DNA of 64,000 nt from Chionis minor (lineage: Eukaryota > Chordata > Aves > Charadriiformes > Chionididae): positions 756,533 through 820,532 of the forward strand of contig VZSF01007706.1 in the NCBI GenBank assembly GCA_013398295.1, given 5' to 3'. Within the stretch, counting starts at the first letter, position 1, and each line of letters begins with the position of its first letter. A model generated the notes under the pieces. It saw only the letters and a program-made list of their open reading frames with translations, was not told the origin of the DNA and searched no databases. This document shows, piece by piece, positions 36,501 through 48,875 of the stretch. A program made the position numbers and the translations under genes.

Positions 36501-39500
36501 TTTGTTTCCATTTGTTTTTTTTTTTAACAGCTTACTGGCAGATTCAAGAACTTAAGGACCTTTTTGATTGCATTTGGAGTCTTATTTAAATATATACTTT
36601 TTGAGACAAAGGCTGATGAAGTGACAATACTTAAAAAAATTAATACCTTATTTCAAGTACTCACTTTCTTGAAGGTAAAAACTATTATTTATAGCCAGGT
36701 TTATAGAAATATGGTAGTTTCAAGGGACTCGGTGTGGTCATTTAGGTGAAAATTTTTCTCTTGCTGTGTACAGAATTTTGCTTTGAAGAAACTCAGGTTT
36801 AGCTAAATAGGATGTTTTAAAAAGATACTTAAATTCTTCAGTTGACAAGAGTAGCTTATAGTTGATAAGGTGCCAATAATCCTGTAGCAGACAACAATTG
36901 AACTAGAAGGGGAAAACTTCTTCCTGTTTTTCATTTAGTCACTATTTTCTTAGACAGATTTAGTTACCCACTTTCAAGCGTAAATGTTTCTCATATCCAT
37001 GCAAATGTCCTCTTCTTGTGAAACTCACTAAGCTTCTGTAATTAACTTTCTCTCACAGCAGCAAATTTGACAGACTAATTAAATGTTTTGCAAAATGCAT
37101 CTTTTTTCCAATTTGAATTGTGTTGTGTTTCAGTTTCATCGACTATTCTGACAGTGTATAAAGCAGCATTTGATTTATCTTCTTTATCTCATCCTCCTTT
37201 AAATTTATGTTAATACAAATCCTGACTTACCCACCAGTTGCATTAATTAGCAAGAATTGCATTTTTAAAATCCTATAGATTAAACTTTCTCAAAATGCAC
37301 AACAGGTTTAGAAAGACTTACTTGCAAATTGTCTTTTGTTTTGTTTCATTCTTGTGAATAGTTTTCAGGAGGTTGTAGCTCTAGATACACCATCACAATC
37401 CATAGGAAGAAGATAGTGCATTATGTCATCAACTTTTACAAACAGAGGGTTTCTCAAAATGCCAGTTTTTCAGTCAAATTCTTCTGCTTGTTTGCTTCAA
37501 GTGTAAATGGTATTGCTGTTTATACTATAACCATAAGGCATGTGACTAAGTAAATATCGTTCTTTTAGTGCAGTATTCTGCTGATAAACAAAATCATCTA
37601 TGTTTTTTTTAAAATCTATTCCTTAACTATGTGTTATACACACTACCAAGAGCCCTTCTCACACTTAACAATGCAGGGTATATACCATGTGCAGCCGTCA
37701 ACAGGGGAAAAAAAATGCTTATTTGAAGAAGTAAAACCAAAACAAACTAAACTGTTGTGTAAATTATTAATTATTTGCTTCAGAGCTTTGCTGTTTTTAC
37801 ACATACAGGCTATGGTTTTCCCACCTTGGGATTTGCCTGAGGTTGTCAAAAGAAGCCTATAAATGCAAACTGACCAAACACATGTGATCTGACCACAGAG
37901 GTATTAGTAAAATTAGATTTCATGGGTAGAAGTTCTCCTTTAAATAGGAACTGTCTATATCTTTTAAGTCAATAAACTCCCTCAGGCTAACACCACCTCT
38001 GTTCCTCAAGCTTCAATTCTTCACTTGAACTTCAGAGGCAAGGGATGTGAATTACTGTGCAGATGAATAATGATTATTCACCACAACCATCTTTCTTAAA
38101 AAACAAATTTTCTCACTGGATGGGACATACATATTAATAGAAGCCATCTTTGCAGGAATCAGTGGCAAGATCAGAGAAGTGAGAAGTATCCACAATCTCT
38201 GTAGTAGAGCCTGCCTAAGGGGAAATAATACTACCTAGTCCATGATGAATCTATGTATCTATGATGAAGGTAGAAAGTAAATCTCAGTATTCAAAAAGGG
38301 AGTAAATTACAAAGGTGTTGATACTGTCTGGTGTATGTTGCATTTGTGGGGCAACTGTTTACCTTACCGCATCCTCCATTTTAGAATTAAATGGAGTTTT
38401 AAACAACCAGGAAAATGAACGATCCTTTTGTTCTGGTCAGAGGGGAAGGAGGATTCCACTTGAAAGGCCAGCGTGTGTTTAAATCACACCTCTAATCATG
38501 CACCTTATAGCTAGGTTTAGCACAGCACACATTGCACTTTACACAGATTGCAGTAGAAGGAGCATAAGTAAATGGCTGTACATTAGTCCTTCATCTCCTC
38601 CCATCACATTCTTGCCTATCCTTCCCTAGGCTCTAGATCCTGGGAAAAAATTTGGAGCCTTCTCAAGCTCAAATACAAATGAGAAATTCCCTCAACTCAC
38701 CACTGCACCAAATATCTCCTACCTGCTGTCCTCCTCAAAATGGTCTCCAATACGATGGCAGGCCAGAGACTCTCACAGGTTTCCCTACAGGGAAATAAAA
38801 CACTCCAGCAGCAGCTGTTGCTGAATACCTAATAAACTGATTGACAAAATATTCTTCAGGGAAGTAAAGACACAATTTTAAATCTTCCCTGTCTTGTCTG
38901 ATCCAAGTATTTAATCCCAAACTTTTTAATTGGAATCAATTCTGGGACCAAATCTTCCCTTACCTACACCTGGAGCTGTGTGATACTCTGAATAATTTTG
39001 GCAAAAATGAAATACTGGTTATCAAAAGATTTGCAATTAAAAAATTTTCCACCTCTCATCACAGAGTTAAGATCATGCCATATATGCATGCTACTGTCTA
39101 ACTCCCTTAGCCCCAGAAACTAGTAATTTATTGTGAAAAATATCTTTTTCAGGACTCATGCTCTGCTAAATCTGGAAAAATAAATGGCATCTCATGTCTT
39201 TATTGTCACCACTAGGTACAGAAGTTGAACTCTTATGTGCTTTCCATACTGATGTCACCGCTAATCTGCGTATGCTGGATGCTATGCTGGTTTGGAAAGT
39301 GAAATTTAAAAAGTAATACCTACTGTTATATGTTCTGGGTAGCTCTACAGGGAGAGGGGATTCCAATACAGGTGGCATCAGAGAGTTACGAGCATCTCTA
39401 ACCATCAGAAATTTATTCTAACAAGAGTATAAGTGCCATGAAAAGACCAAGTACATTTGGACAGTAATAAACAAACCCAGAAAGTATGTGTGAGCCTGGG

Positions 39501-41439
39501 TAATATTTTGGACAGCTGGAAGACCAGCCATAGTTAGTGGTATGATATCAGCAGAGGTAGCGAGCAAGAGACACCATTCTTTCTAAGCCAGTAAATTTGA
39601 TAGTCATAAAAGTCAGTATGCTCCGATAGAAGCGGGTCTGTATTTCAAGGGCACCTACAGCTGATCTTCTTGGTAATCTCAGACTCCTTCGGTAGTTTGA
39701 ATTAATTTCATGTCTATTACTAAGTTGGGTTCAAACTCTGATGTGCTGTTCATTCAGCTGTATAATTGTAAGAAACATCTGATATCAGTCAGAGTGCCAC
39801 AACGTTACATCCCAGTAATGACACTGTGTCAGCTGCCTGAAGTTACTGGAAAACATAGGATGCTTGCAGCATTGTTACTTGATGATCCCTCTCCATGGAA
39901 TAATCTCCCTGTACTAAACTTTGTTCTGAAAATCCCGTAATTTTTTTCAGCTTCTTCTAAAGACTAGACAATTTTTTATCAATTGGAATAGCATTTCATT
40001 ATCAGGAGTTCAGAGGGGAAGAAGGGGAAAGGACTGCTCTTCCTTAAATGAGTTTGGCATGGGTCAGGGATATTAAATTATGGGGTGTTTTGAAATGAAA
40101 AGAAAATAATTATAGAGTAGAATATGGAAGACCCTCAGAGCCTGTAAAACCACTACAGCAGGAATTAGAGGTTTGATAAAACTAGCATGTCATTTACTTC
40201 ATGAACTTCACATTTTGCAGTACAAAGGGATTCTTGACTAACAGTAAAAAACATTTCAAAAGGCTATATGAATATATGAAGGCAATATGAAATTATATAA
40301 TGATATGGCTATATAGAAGTAAAATGTTATTGGAGTCATGATTCACACAGATTTAATTTTTGCATAGACAAAAAGCTTTATATATGCTAGAGTCCACTTA
40401 TAAACTGAGATAACATGCCACAAAAAGGTCCCATATGGACAGAGTTCCTATAAGTGCTCCCCTGTGTTTAATTTTTTACTGTGCTATGACTCAACACATA
40501 TAGATGAGTTATAAAAGTTAGATACATAGTGGAAGAAGGATGAATGAACACACAGAAAAAAATTATCATACATAAACATAATTTAAGGAACTTCAAAAAC
40601 CCATAGGTATCATAACTGTAGTGTGCAGTAAGCCAGATCTGAGTATAAGAATCATCAGTTATTTTGATTTTTATTAGTAACTCTTTTCAAATGTTCCTTA
40701 AATGTTCTCAAATAAAAATATATAAAATTACTTTACATACAACAGCAATAGTATAAATGCCTGGATTTAGTCCAAAGTGATATTCAGTTCAACAGAAGAA
40801 ATCTGTACAAAAAATTCCTTATTTCTGAAGCTCTGTTTGCAGCTCTTGGGGCTAAGACTCTTGGTGCTTCTGTATTCCAGATGTTGCAGGCCCTTTTACA
40901 AACAATCCATGGATACGAACTTCTCTGTGTTTGTGTTATTCTACTGCTACTAACTTAGGGAAAATATTAAAGCATATGTTCAAAATTTACTTTTAAATTT
41001 AATTTTTATTCTGTATACAAAGGAGTAAAAATAAAGTTTGGGAACAAAAGATTATTTTTTTAAATATTGGAATTTCCTACAGGAAAAAAAATCTGAATTT
41101 CACTCAGAAATACAAGTATTTCCAATAGTAGACAAGACCCACATCCAACCTGTTGCAACTGACCCTGTTGAGTCATATTAGTTGTTCAGTGTAAATAAGT
41201 AAGTTTTCATTGGAATAAATTACTTAGGATTATAATATGGTGTGCTTTGTGCTTTTTGCCTAGCTTTAGTTAGCATGAACTTCTAGATTTGCTGAAGCTT
41301 TCAGGCGGCAATAGAGTTATTTTTCTTAGTAATTTTCCTAGCAGATGGTACAGTACTGTGTTTAGTCTTTTAGTATGGGAAAGATGTTGATATCACACTG
41401 ATATTTTGGTAGTGTTTTTCCCAAGTCTGGGACTCTTCA
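30591..41439. other. Longest repeat-poor stretch, unique non-coding DNA
   Basis: No gene or interspersed repeat recognised over about 10.8 kb. Small items: a 10-base tandem repeat at 31291-31310 (AATAGGCTTT twice), a T run at 31088-31102 and an A-rich patch at 34541-34570. Open frames up to 99 codons (33445-33744 minus) have no domain and overlap open frames on the other strand. Scattered polypyrimidine-AG sites exist, as in any vertebrate DNA, but none bounds a convincing exon. Confidence 0.5.
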
Positions 41440-41870
41440 GTTCTCCATGTTCTGACAGTGAGTGCAAGTGCACAACGAGTGTAAGACAGAAGATAAGGAG
41501 GCTCCAACCCTAAGCTGAAACTTCAAATCAGTGAGAGAAGAGCCTGCCTGCCTGTACACAGAAAAAGAATCCAATAAGATGTTAGAAGACCCCAGACCAA
41601 AAATCACTATTGGACTAAAAGACGCATGGACAGCGCCTGAAGAGCGCATGTGAGACGGGTGTATAGATCAAGAGTGTATAATTACCCAGGGATTTCTTTG
41701 TTTGGGGTCCCTCTCTTTGGAGGTACCCAGCCCGGGCTGTCCTTGCTGCCATAACTTTCAATTACATTAATTATTTTATAAAATCTGATGCCTGACACTT
41801 TTCTGCGGGAAACCTAAGGTCGAGCCTGAAGAAGGAAGGAGTGTCCCCAAGAGTAAGTGTGTGTGTGAAT
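41440..41870 (+). mobile_element. Diverged ERV LTR-like sequence, plus strand
   Basis: TATA-like GTGTATAGATCAAGAGTGTA (about 41659) is followed by TTTGGGGTCCCTCTCTTTGG and AGGTACCCAGCCCGGGCTGT, a layout I recall from the promoter/R part of avian ERVK-type LTRs. A degenerate polyadenylation region (GCCATAACTTTC near 41748) and a U5-like stretch (TGACACTTTTCTGCGGGAAA, CCTGAAGAAGGAAGGAGTGT) follow. No gag frame follows. Both edges are approximate, and the family call rests on memory. Confidence 0.55.
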
Positions 41871-41874
41871 GTTC

Positions 41875-41985
41875 AGGCAGCAGCTTCTCCTTTAACAACT
41901 CCCTAAGAGCAGAATTTTGGACTAGATCACTTCCAGAGGTCTCTTTCACCCTTTTAAAAAACTTATTATTCTATACCGTAAACAT
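41875..41985 (+). mobile_element. Old CR1 tail, plus strand
   Basis: TTTTGGACTAGATCACTTCC, AGAGGTCTCTTTCACCCTTT and TTATTATTCTATACC match the last part of a CR1 3' end. It directly follows the LTR-like sequence, so the LTR may have landed in or next to this CR1. Confidence 0.6.
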
Positions 41986-44775
41986 AAGAAATATAAGCAT
42001 AAATATTTGCACAAAATGTCTGTCGGCAGAGAGCCACAGTACTATCTGCTACATACACCTAAGTATTTTTCCTGTGACATACCTTTCTCCATTTACTGTT
42101 AAAAATTTTCCATAGATAAAATCAAAGTTTTTAGATCGTAGACCCATAGTTTACCAATGTTTCATTTGAGAGAACTCTCCCTATTTGCCACTTGGAGTCC
42201 AAAGCAGCAAAAATAAGTGTTAGAAGCAGAATGGAAGCATGAGAGCTAAGACCTGCTATGGATAAGGTAGATTTGAACAGATTAATCCCATAGAGAAGAT
42301 ACTAAAGTCAAGCTGAGACACACTTCAAAAGCAAAGACAAATTTTAGAGACAGTGAGAAAAGGGATTGTGTAGAAATTTATATTAAAAAAATAACGCTTT
42401 TTGGAAGCGTTTTGGATGGGTTCAAAGGAAGTGAGATAGGACAAAATGGTATCAAGGCATGAGATTACATTTTTCTGAGGTGATTTAGCATTACCTATTC
42501 TTTTCTCCTTATAATTGTCTTTTTGATTGGGTGTGAAATGTTGACTATTGTGTAGACAATTAACCTTTTTGATGAATCCCTAACACCAGTAGTTACAATT
42601 TAGAATTTAGTTATACCTGTCCAAGTTTATAATGGGCAATGATATCTTTTTTTTTTTCCTTCTCATTTTTATTACATTTTATATGAAACTGTAATAACTT
42701 CAGTGTACTAGATGCACTTGCATTTTCATAGTAGTTTTGCAAGTGTTAATGCCAGGTATAATATACACAAAAAAATAGATTCAATACATGGGGACAGATC
42801 TGATGTCTACTCTGTATTTACTTATATATGCATTGCAGTAGGCGTAAAAGACAGTTTGAGCCAAATGTTTTACATTTGCACTGAATTTTCAATAGATTCA
42901 CACAAACACACTTATTGACATTCCTGGGTTTATTTCTTGTTAATCTAAGGTTACTATTTCTTAATCCAGTTACTATTTAAAATAAGGAAACTTTGTTGGG
43001 GTTTCTTGCAGTTCTTGTCTCCTAGCAACAGAATTTCTTCTTAACTGGGCCCTTGTCATTTTCTGTGGATTGTATAAAGCTCATGTAGCCTTTTTACAGA
43101 ATTCCGATATATCTTAGCACTAACTCAATTTGTATGTTTGAATTTTCATCAAAAGATTAATTTAGTTCCTAAATTGGCCAAATTACTATAACATTAGGTG
43201 TAATAAAAACTTAACTCTTTACCACATTAGCATTTCAATAATCTATTTAAACCAAGAAGTGAGGAAAAAAGGTGTCCTTTGAAAATCTTCTAAAAAAATC
43301 ATTTTAGCAATGTTTTTAAGCATGCTTCTGAATATCTGTTTACAGGATGGTTGAAATTATTGTTTCTCTGCAGTTTCACATAAGGTCAGGTCAGCCCAAT
43401 TTAAGACCCTAATTCTTGGTCTAGAATAACATCCTGCTAATATATCAACATATATACCACTAATGCTTACAAATGCTGCAAGAAACATGCTGTTCCCAGA
43501 AGAACCTTGGAAGACCCTGCTGGCAGTCATTGTGGAGCAACTTGATAGGCATCTCTGTCTAGAATAATCCCAAAGGTGTGCTGTGTGGACTAAGTTGAGC
43601 TCTGCTCCCTTGCTGCATAAAATATTATGTTTAGAATGAAATCAAATTCCATAAGATTAAGGTGATGAGCCTCTGCCAATAAAATATGGATTTGATATAC
43701 AGAAATTTTTGACCTATGCTATGGTACAGTAAATTCCAACAGGTACTCACTGACAGTAAGAGGTTAAAGAGTTAAACACATGGTGTTAGTAAGTTCAAGC
43801 TAAAAGTTATACTGGATCCTGCCTCTCCTTCACCCTGCATAAAAGCCCCTGAGACATGAAACAGTATTAATTTTCTTTTTTAACTGACACTTGTGTAAAA
43901 AAAAAAAGATTGTGGGCTCAAGCACTAACTTTTGGAAACACAATTCCTGTGAGTGTTAACAACAAGATTTATGAAGATTTATTTATTACGATATTTATCA
44001 ACATGTATGAATTGTAGTCATCTAGTAGACTTACAAAATATGCAATGATTAAGTGACACAAGCTAAATATGTGCAAGTCTGTATATTCTTATCCGACTTT
44101 CTTTCTGTCTTTTAAATACATTATACTTTTTTCCACTGATACTTTTTGGCCAAAAACCCCCATAATACTTCTATCTAACTTAACCATATTTTAACTGTGC
44201 TTAGTATGAATTCTTTGTTTGCTTTAAACATATCTTTTGGCCATCAGTAGTAACACTAGACCACTTCTGACAAATTCCACCCAATAACTTACAAAGACTA
44301 AATTGACTAATAATCTTGATATTCAGCTTTGCACCGTTGTACCAAAGTAAGTTTCACACAGCCTCATCCTATGAAATGGATTGAAAATTCTCCAGGACGT
44401 GCCTGATACAGAAAAAAGGCCCAGGGACAGTTTGAGCAGACAAATATGTTGGTAGTCCTCTCTGTCATCATTCACCTGTCATGATCTTCTTCCCATACAA
44501 GATAAGAAGGATCACCAAGAGAAGGGGACCTTCCATTCTTGGGGTTGCTTGGCACAAGGCAGCCTTCCTGAAGGAGTCAGCACAAATCACCTAGAGGATC
44601 TGTGTATCACTCTGTTTAAGCTGAGAGTGTATGAAAGCAAATACCATATATTTAATGCACTAAAAGGAAGAAGAGACATTGCACACTTGATGATTGTTCT
44701 ATGTTGGTGGTGTATCAATCTTGCTACATGATGATGTGTCAACAGCTTTTTTTACCTTGGTCTTCAACAGCAGGT
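41986..44775. other. Mostly unique non-coding DNA
   Basis: No gene recognised. The part at about 43480-43870 is less AT-rich and includes GCATAAAAGCCCCTGAGACA, which could be the TATA region of a very old LTR, but I could not find matching ends. Confidence 0.45.
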
Positions 44776-45045
44776 GCTGAGAAGAAAAGGCTCCAGGGAG
44801 ACCTTATAACAGCCTTCCAGTACTTGAAAGGGGCCTACAAGAAAGATGGAGGTATATCAATCAGGGAGTATAGCAATAGGATGAAGGGTAATGGTTTTAA
44901 ACTGAAAGAGGGTAGATTAGATATTACAAAGAAACTTTTTACTGTGAGGGTGTTGAGGCACTGAAACAGGATGCCCAGAGTAGTTGTGGATGACCCATCC
45001 CTGGAAGTGTTCAAGGCTGGGTGGGATGGGACTTAGATGGCACCA
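44776..45045 (+). mobile_element. CR1 3' part, plus strand, first piece
   Basis: GCTGAGAAGAAAAGGCTCC, CAGTACTTGAAAGGGGCCTA, AGCAATAGGATGAAGGGTAA and ATCCCTGGAAGTGTTCAAGG follow CR1 from the end of ORF2 into the tail. The piece stops near 45045 before the expected terminal repeat. Confidence 0.85.
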
Positions 45046-45223
45046 GTGGGCATCTTGTCTTCTTTACGTAGGCATTGTGCATTCTAACACCAGAAAATAC
45101 CCATGTTGAGCAGAGACACAAAGAAAGTGTGCATCCTAAAGACTGAGTCCCATAGAGTACATGGAAGATGAACCAGTGGAGTAAAGTTGACCTTGTCCTT
45201 GGGGGTGAATATCCCTGGGTGAA
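45046..45223. other. Non-CR1 segment between two CR1 pieces
   Basis: About 180 bases of sequence I do not recognise. It could be genomic DNA trapped between two CR1 insertions or a short insertion in one CR1. Confidence 0.5.
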
Positions 45224-45383
45224 CATCGCTGGAGGTGTTCAAGGCTAGGTTGGATGGGGCTTTGAGCAATCTGGTCTCGTGGAAGGTGTCCCTTGTCCAT
45301 AGCAGGGGTGTTGGAACTAAATGGTCTTTAAGGTCCTTTCCAACCCAAACTTTTCTATGATTCTATGATTCTATGCTTCTGTG
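45224..45383 (+). mobile_element. CR1 3' end, plus strand, second piece
   Basis: ATCGCTGGAGGTGTTCAAGG, TTGGATGGGGCTTTGAGCAA, TTGGAACTAAATGGTCTTTA and three ATTCTATG-type terminal units form a complete CR1 tail. Its first 37 bases repeat the part already present at 44997-45033, so it is not a simple continuation of the first piece. Confidence 0.9.
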
Positions 45384-45488
45384 ACAGTGTCATTTGTTTT
45401 AGTAGTGAGCTTTGCATTGTGCTCAAGCTATATGACCCCTTACACAGTGATAGAACTAATTAATTGAACCATTTAATTTCAGAAAGAC

Positions 45489-45509
45489 AGAGAGAGAGAG
45501 AGAGAGAGA
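45489..45509. repeat. (AG)n microsatellite
   Basis: Ten AG dinucleotides in a row. Confidence 0.95.
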
Positions 45510-45805
45510 ATTTCCCAGCTAACTTGCAGGTTTATGGACAGAGCTGTTAGATATCATTTGGAAAAAAAGGAATTTCTGTTGAGTAAAAATTACATCAAAC
45601 AGCTTAGAGTGACTTTTCCTCTAAGAGATATTGTCATTCTTTCAGAAGCTCCTGTTTGCTTTAACTTCTGTACAAAACACAGATGGTTTCATTTTATCTA
45701 ATTGAGAAGCCCCACAGTTCACGTGTATGTGCCCATAAAACTGCTTTTGGTGACTTGTGTGAGCTTCCCCCGTTGCACGTCATTATTTAGTATCTGCTTG
45801 TTAAT

Positions 45806-45891
45806 AAGAAAAAAAAAAAAGGAAAAGAAAAAAAGGGTGAAAAGAAAAAAAAAGAGAAAGAAGAAAAGAAAAAAGAAAAAAAAAAAAGGGG
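45806..45891. repeat. A/G-rich purine tract
   Basis: 86 bases of almost only A and G on the plus strand (runs of A broken by G, GG and GGG), with one T. The lysine-rich open frame across it is an artefact of composition. Confidence 0.9.
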
Positions 45892-47448
45892 CATAAAGAA
45901 CAGAAAGAATAAAGGCTGGATTAAAAATGAGTTACAAGAATGTATGTCCTTCACAAGACTCCACCTTATCTTCTATACAACTCTGAAGGAAAATCCACAA
46001 CGACAAGCATTAGGGATCATATTAGCTAGAAAGTTCCTGATAGCTAGACAGTTTAAACAAGCTGCTAAATGCTTTGTCCTGTGCCTCCAACCTGAGGAGC
46101 AGATTGAAGAGGATATGGTTGCAGTTTTGACATACAGTTGTGTTTACAAATGGATTTAGAAGTGTAGAAAGGAAAGAGAAAATTCAAGAAATTCAAGAGA
46201 TGTTTCTGGGCTCTTATTGCTTATGAAGCCAGTTCTTTCATCCACATATTGAGGGCACCTGCCTTATTCTGCGCAAGTTGCTTCTGAAAGGAAACAATAA
46301 GGATTTTGACAGAAAAACTGAAAAAAGTTAGATAAAGGAAAATAGAGCAGATTTCTTAAAATATAATTTAGGCCTTGACCGATGACCTTTGTTCTCATTT
46401 TTCTCCTACCTTCAGTAATAATGTACACACACATATGCAATATAATGTAGATATTTATCCATGTTATAGCTGGATGGTTTTGCATCAGTGTGATCCTCCA
46501 ACTTGTGGTAAAAACAATTGGAAAACATTAATTTGAATCTGTTTCAATTCACAGGATTTATTTCTGCCATATATAAGCAACGAAATGTGTACATAAGCTG
46601 TCAGCCTAAAATATAGTATGGGGTCTACACTTCATCAAATATATGTGCATTATATGTCACATATCATAGTTTTCTTGATTTTGTCCATTTTCCTTGCTAA
46701 TGCACAATACAGATAGATTACCCCACAGGTGCTAACGTAACCTATGGAGTCACAAGGGAAGGAAAATAAAGGTATACAGATGTTTTGTTTGGCCCTAACA
46801 GTGTATATAACTGGTAATAGAGACAATATAGGAAAGTAAGTGCTTTAAAACTTCAATTTGACAACATAACCAGATCACCATTATTACTTATCCTATATTC
46901 ACTTAGAAATATCTTCCATATTTTCAGGGATGGGTCAATACTTAATACTTTTGCTTCAAAGTAGTCTTTACTCTCAATTTACTCCCAAATTGGTGACTAG
47001 AGGCCATTTCCTTAGGTTACATTTTTTTCTAGTACACGTAAATAACATGGTTGTATTCTTTGCCTATGAGCAAAAGTGGTGCACAAATATAGGATTTCTC
47101 ATGAATAATCTTGTAATTAAAAAATTAAACTAACAAAACTGTTTGCTTTAAATATATTCATAACCCACTTGCATTCACTAAGCTTTCTGGACCATATGCT
47201 TTTCTGAACTAATATGCTCAGAATACACTGACAATTCAGTTCAATTGATTTCTGGGGTTTGAAAAAGCCTAGACAAACAGTATCCTTTGCAAAACCCTTT
47301 TTATAATTGCAAACAGTGTGGGGCTGGATAACACTGTTCTGTGGTGAAAGACAAGAGGTGGCCTGCTTACAAATTCCATGAAACTAAACAGCCTTGGATC
47401 TTTTCTGAAAAACTCTTCCAGATCATTAAAAGAGGAGACTGAGCTGGG
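45892..47448. other. Unique non-coding DNA
   Basis: Nothing recognised. Confidence 0.5.
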
Positions 47449-47462
47449 GTGTGTGTGTGTGT
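47449..47462. repeat. (GT)n microsatellite
   Basis: About seven GT units, followed by a G/T-rich stretch to about 47491. Confidence 0.85.
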
Positions 47463-47624
47463 TTGTTTTGTTGTGTTGTTTGTTGTTCTTCTTTTAAATC
47501 TAGTGTAAAGTGCTCTCCTGTCTAAATATTTTCTATAAACATACCTGTTTCTGGAAAGACTCTATGTTGGTTCTTCATCAGCAATGTGGCTAGTGGGATA
47601 GACTGTGCCTTAGCAACCTCCCTA

Positions 47625-47720
47625 GAGAGAGATGAACAAACTGGGGAGAGTCCAGCCAAAAGCCACAGCAACAGCTCTGAGGCACATGACAGAAATGTTG
47701 CCTTTGCTTAGCGTGAGGAA
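47625..47720 (+). mobile_element. Old CR1, upstream half split by an LTR
   Basis: AACAAACTGGGGAGAGTCCA, GCCAAAAGCCACAGCAACAG and CTCTGAGGCACATGACAGAA follow the CR1 ORF2 region just before the C-terminal part, with strong divergence. The expected next CR1 sequence is found after the LTR, at about 48540. Confidence 0.55.
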
Positions 47721-48358
47721 GGGAATGCTAATGGCTATCTGTAGAACTTGGTAAATCTGTGCTCAAAAAACAATTAAGACTGGCCTTGCTATCTCTGGTG
47801 CAGGCTGGAGGAGTGGAGACTCGTCTGGCCAGCATGGGATGCAGATAAGGAGGGGGCCCTGTTTAGTCAGGACAGCCCAGCTTTCTGTCAGTGAAGACAA
47901 GAGAACAGGAACTTGTGTAGTTCTTTGTTCTTCGAAAGGCCACTCTGCCTGATGACTGACCCCTGCATTGTTAGCTGTGAAACGCATATTAAAGTTGATC
48001 CCTTGTATATGCTAATGAAACTTCTAGAGATCATGCTAAACATATATGACTATAGCACTCGTCTCTCCACCCAAATCATACTATACATCACCTAGGGGAG
48101 GGGAACCTTGTAATTTTGGGGACAGAAAGAAGGAGAAAATGACTGTAAAATAGGGAGAGAAGAATCTTGACACCTGACGGACCAGTCAGCAGGCTGCGTT
48201 CTCTTCCTCCACCCCAGGTAGGGATGCCGGCTCTGGTGAATGTTACCCCCAGGTTGTTATATTATTATTATTTTGCTAGCAATATTAACCTTCAGTAGTA
48301 GTGCTATTGTAGTCAGTGAATTTATCAATGACAATCTCGAATCTGTTCTGTCGCTCTC

Positions 48359-48364
48359 AATAAA
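48359..48364 (+). promoter_or_regulatory. LTR polyadenylation signal
   Basis: AATAAA in the expected place for the R region; it sets the orientation of this LTR as plus. Confidence 0.65.
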
Positions 48365-48394
48365 TCACTAATTTCGATTTTTGTGAATCTTACT

Positions 48395-48497
48395 CAGTGA
48401 AAGTCGCTTTGCTTGGACTCTGATCAACAAATCTGTGAAAGTCCTTTGCTGGGACTCTGATAGATCAATGAAAGCCCTGGGACTCTGAGAGACAAAT
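48395..48497 (+). repeat. Three decaying 32-38 bp tandem units in the LTR
   Basis: Units at 48395-48432, 48433-48465 and 48466-48497 share a GTGAAAGTC...GGGACTCTGAT pattern and shorten in order (38, 33, 32 bases). This is local amplification in the U5 region. Confidence 0.85.
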
Positions 48498-48539
48498 ATC
48501 GAAACTACATTCCTTTTTAACACGACAGTGTCTCTGCAG

Positions 48540-48875
48540 TCTTTCACCACCCAAGGGATGGCTCTTATGGAGAATACAGAACCAGACTCTTCTCGGTGGT
48601 GCACAGCAAAAGGGCAACAGGCCCAGGTATGCAGTGACATTGTATAAGACAATTCTCTCCATCAGCTGTGGCAGAGCAAGGGAACAGACTGGCCAGAGAA
48701 GCTGTGGGTTCTCCGTCCTTGGAGATTTTCACAGTTCAACTGGACAAGGCTTTAACCACTCTCTCTAACTTCAGTGTTGGAACTAAATTTGAAGCTGGCA
48801 ATGCTCTGAGGAGGATGCTTGACCAAATGACCTCTAGAGGCCCCCTCCAAAGTCAATTACGCAGTAATTCTGTTG
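48540..48875 (+). mobile_element. Old CR1, downstream half after the LTR
   Basis: AGAACCAGACTCTTCTCGGT and GGTGCACAGC resume CR1 order, followed by GGGAACAGACTGGCCAGAGA, AGCTGTGGGTTCTCCGTCCT, TGACCTCTAGAGGCCCCC and a tail near TAATTCTGTTGTG. Together with 47625-47720 this is one CR1 interrupted by the LTR. Confidence 0.75.

Larger units (their letters stand above)
47721..48530 (+). mobile_element. ERV LTR, plus strand
   Basis: An LTR-like unit with a clear polyadenylation signal AATAAA at 48359-48364, preceded by GAATCTGTTCTGTCGCTCTC and followed by a tandem-repeat U5. Upstream pieces such as GTATATGCTAATGAAACTTC and GGGGAGGGGAACCTTGTAAT match my memory of a frequent avian ERV LTR. No retroviral protein frame is attached. 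Left and right edges are approximate, because I could not fix a target duplication. Confidence 0.7.

Noticed and set aside
45702..45896. Open frame with a long lysine/arginine-rich end
   Set aside because: The basic tail is only the translation of the A/G purine tract at 45806-45891; the rest has no domain.
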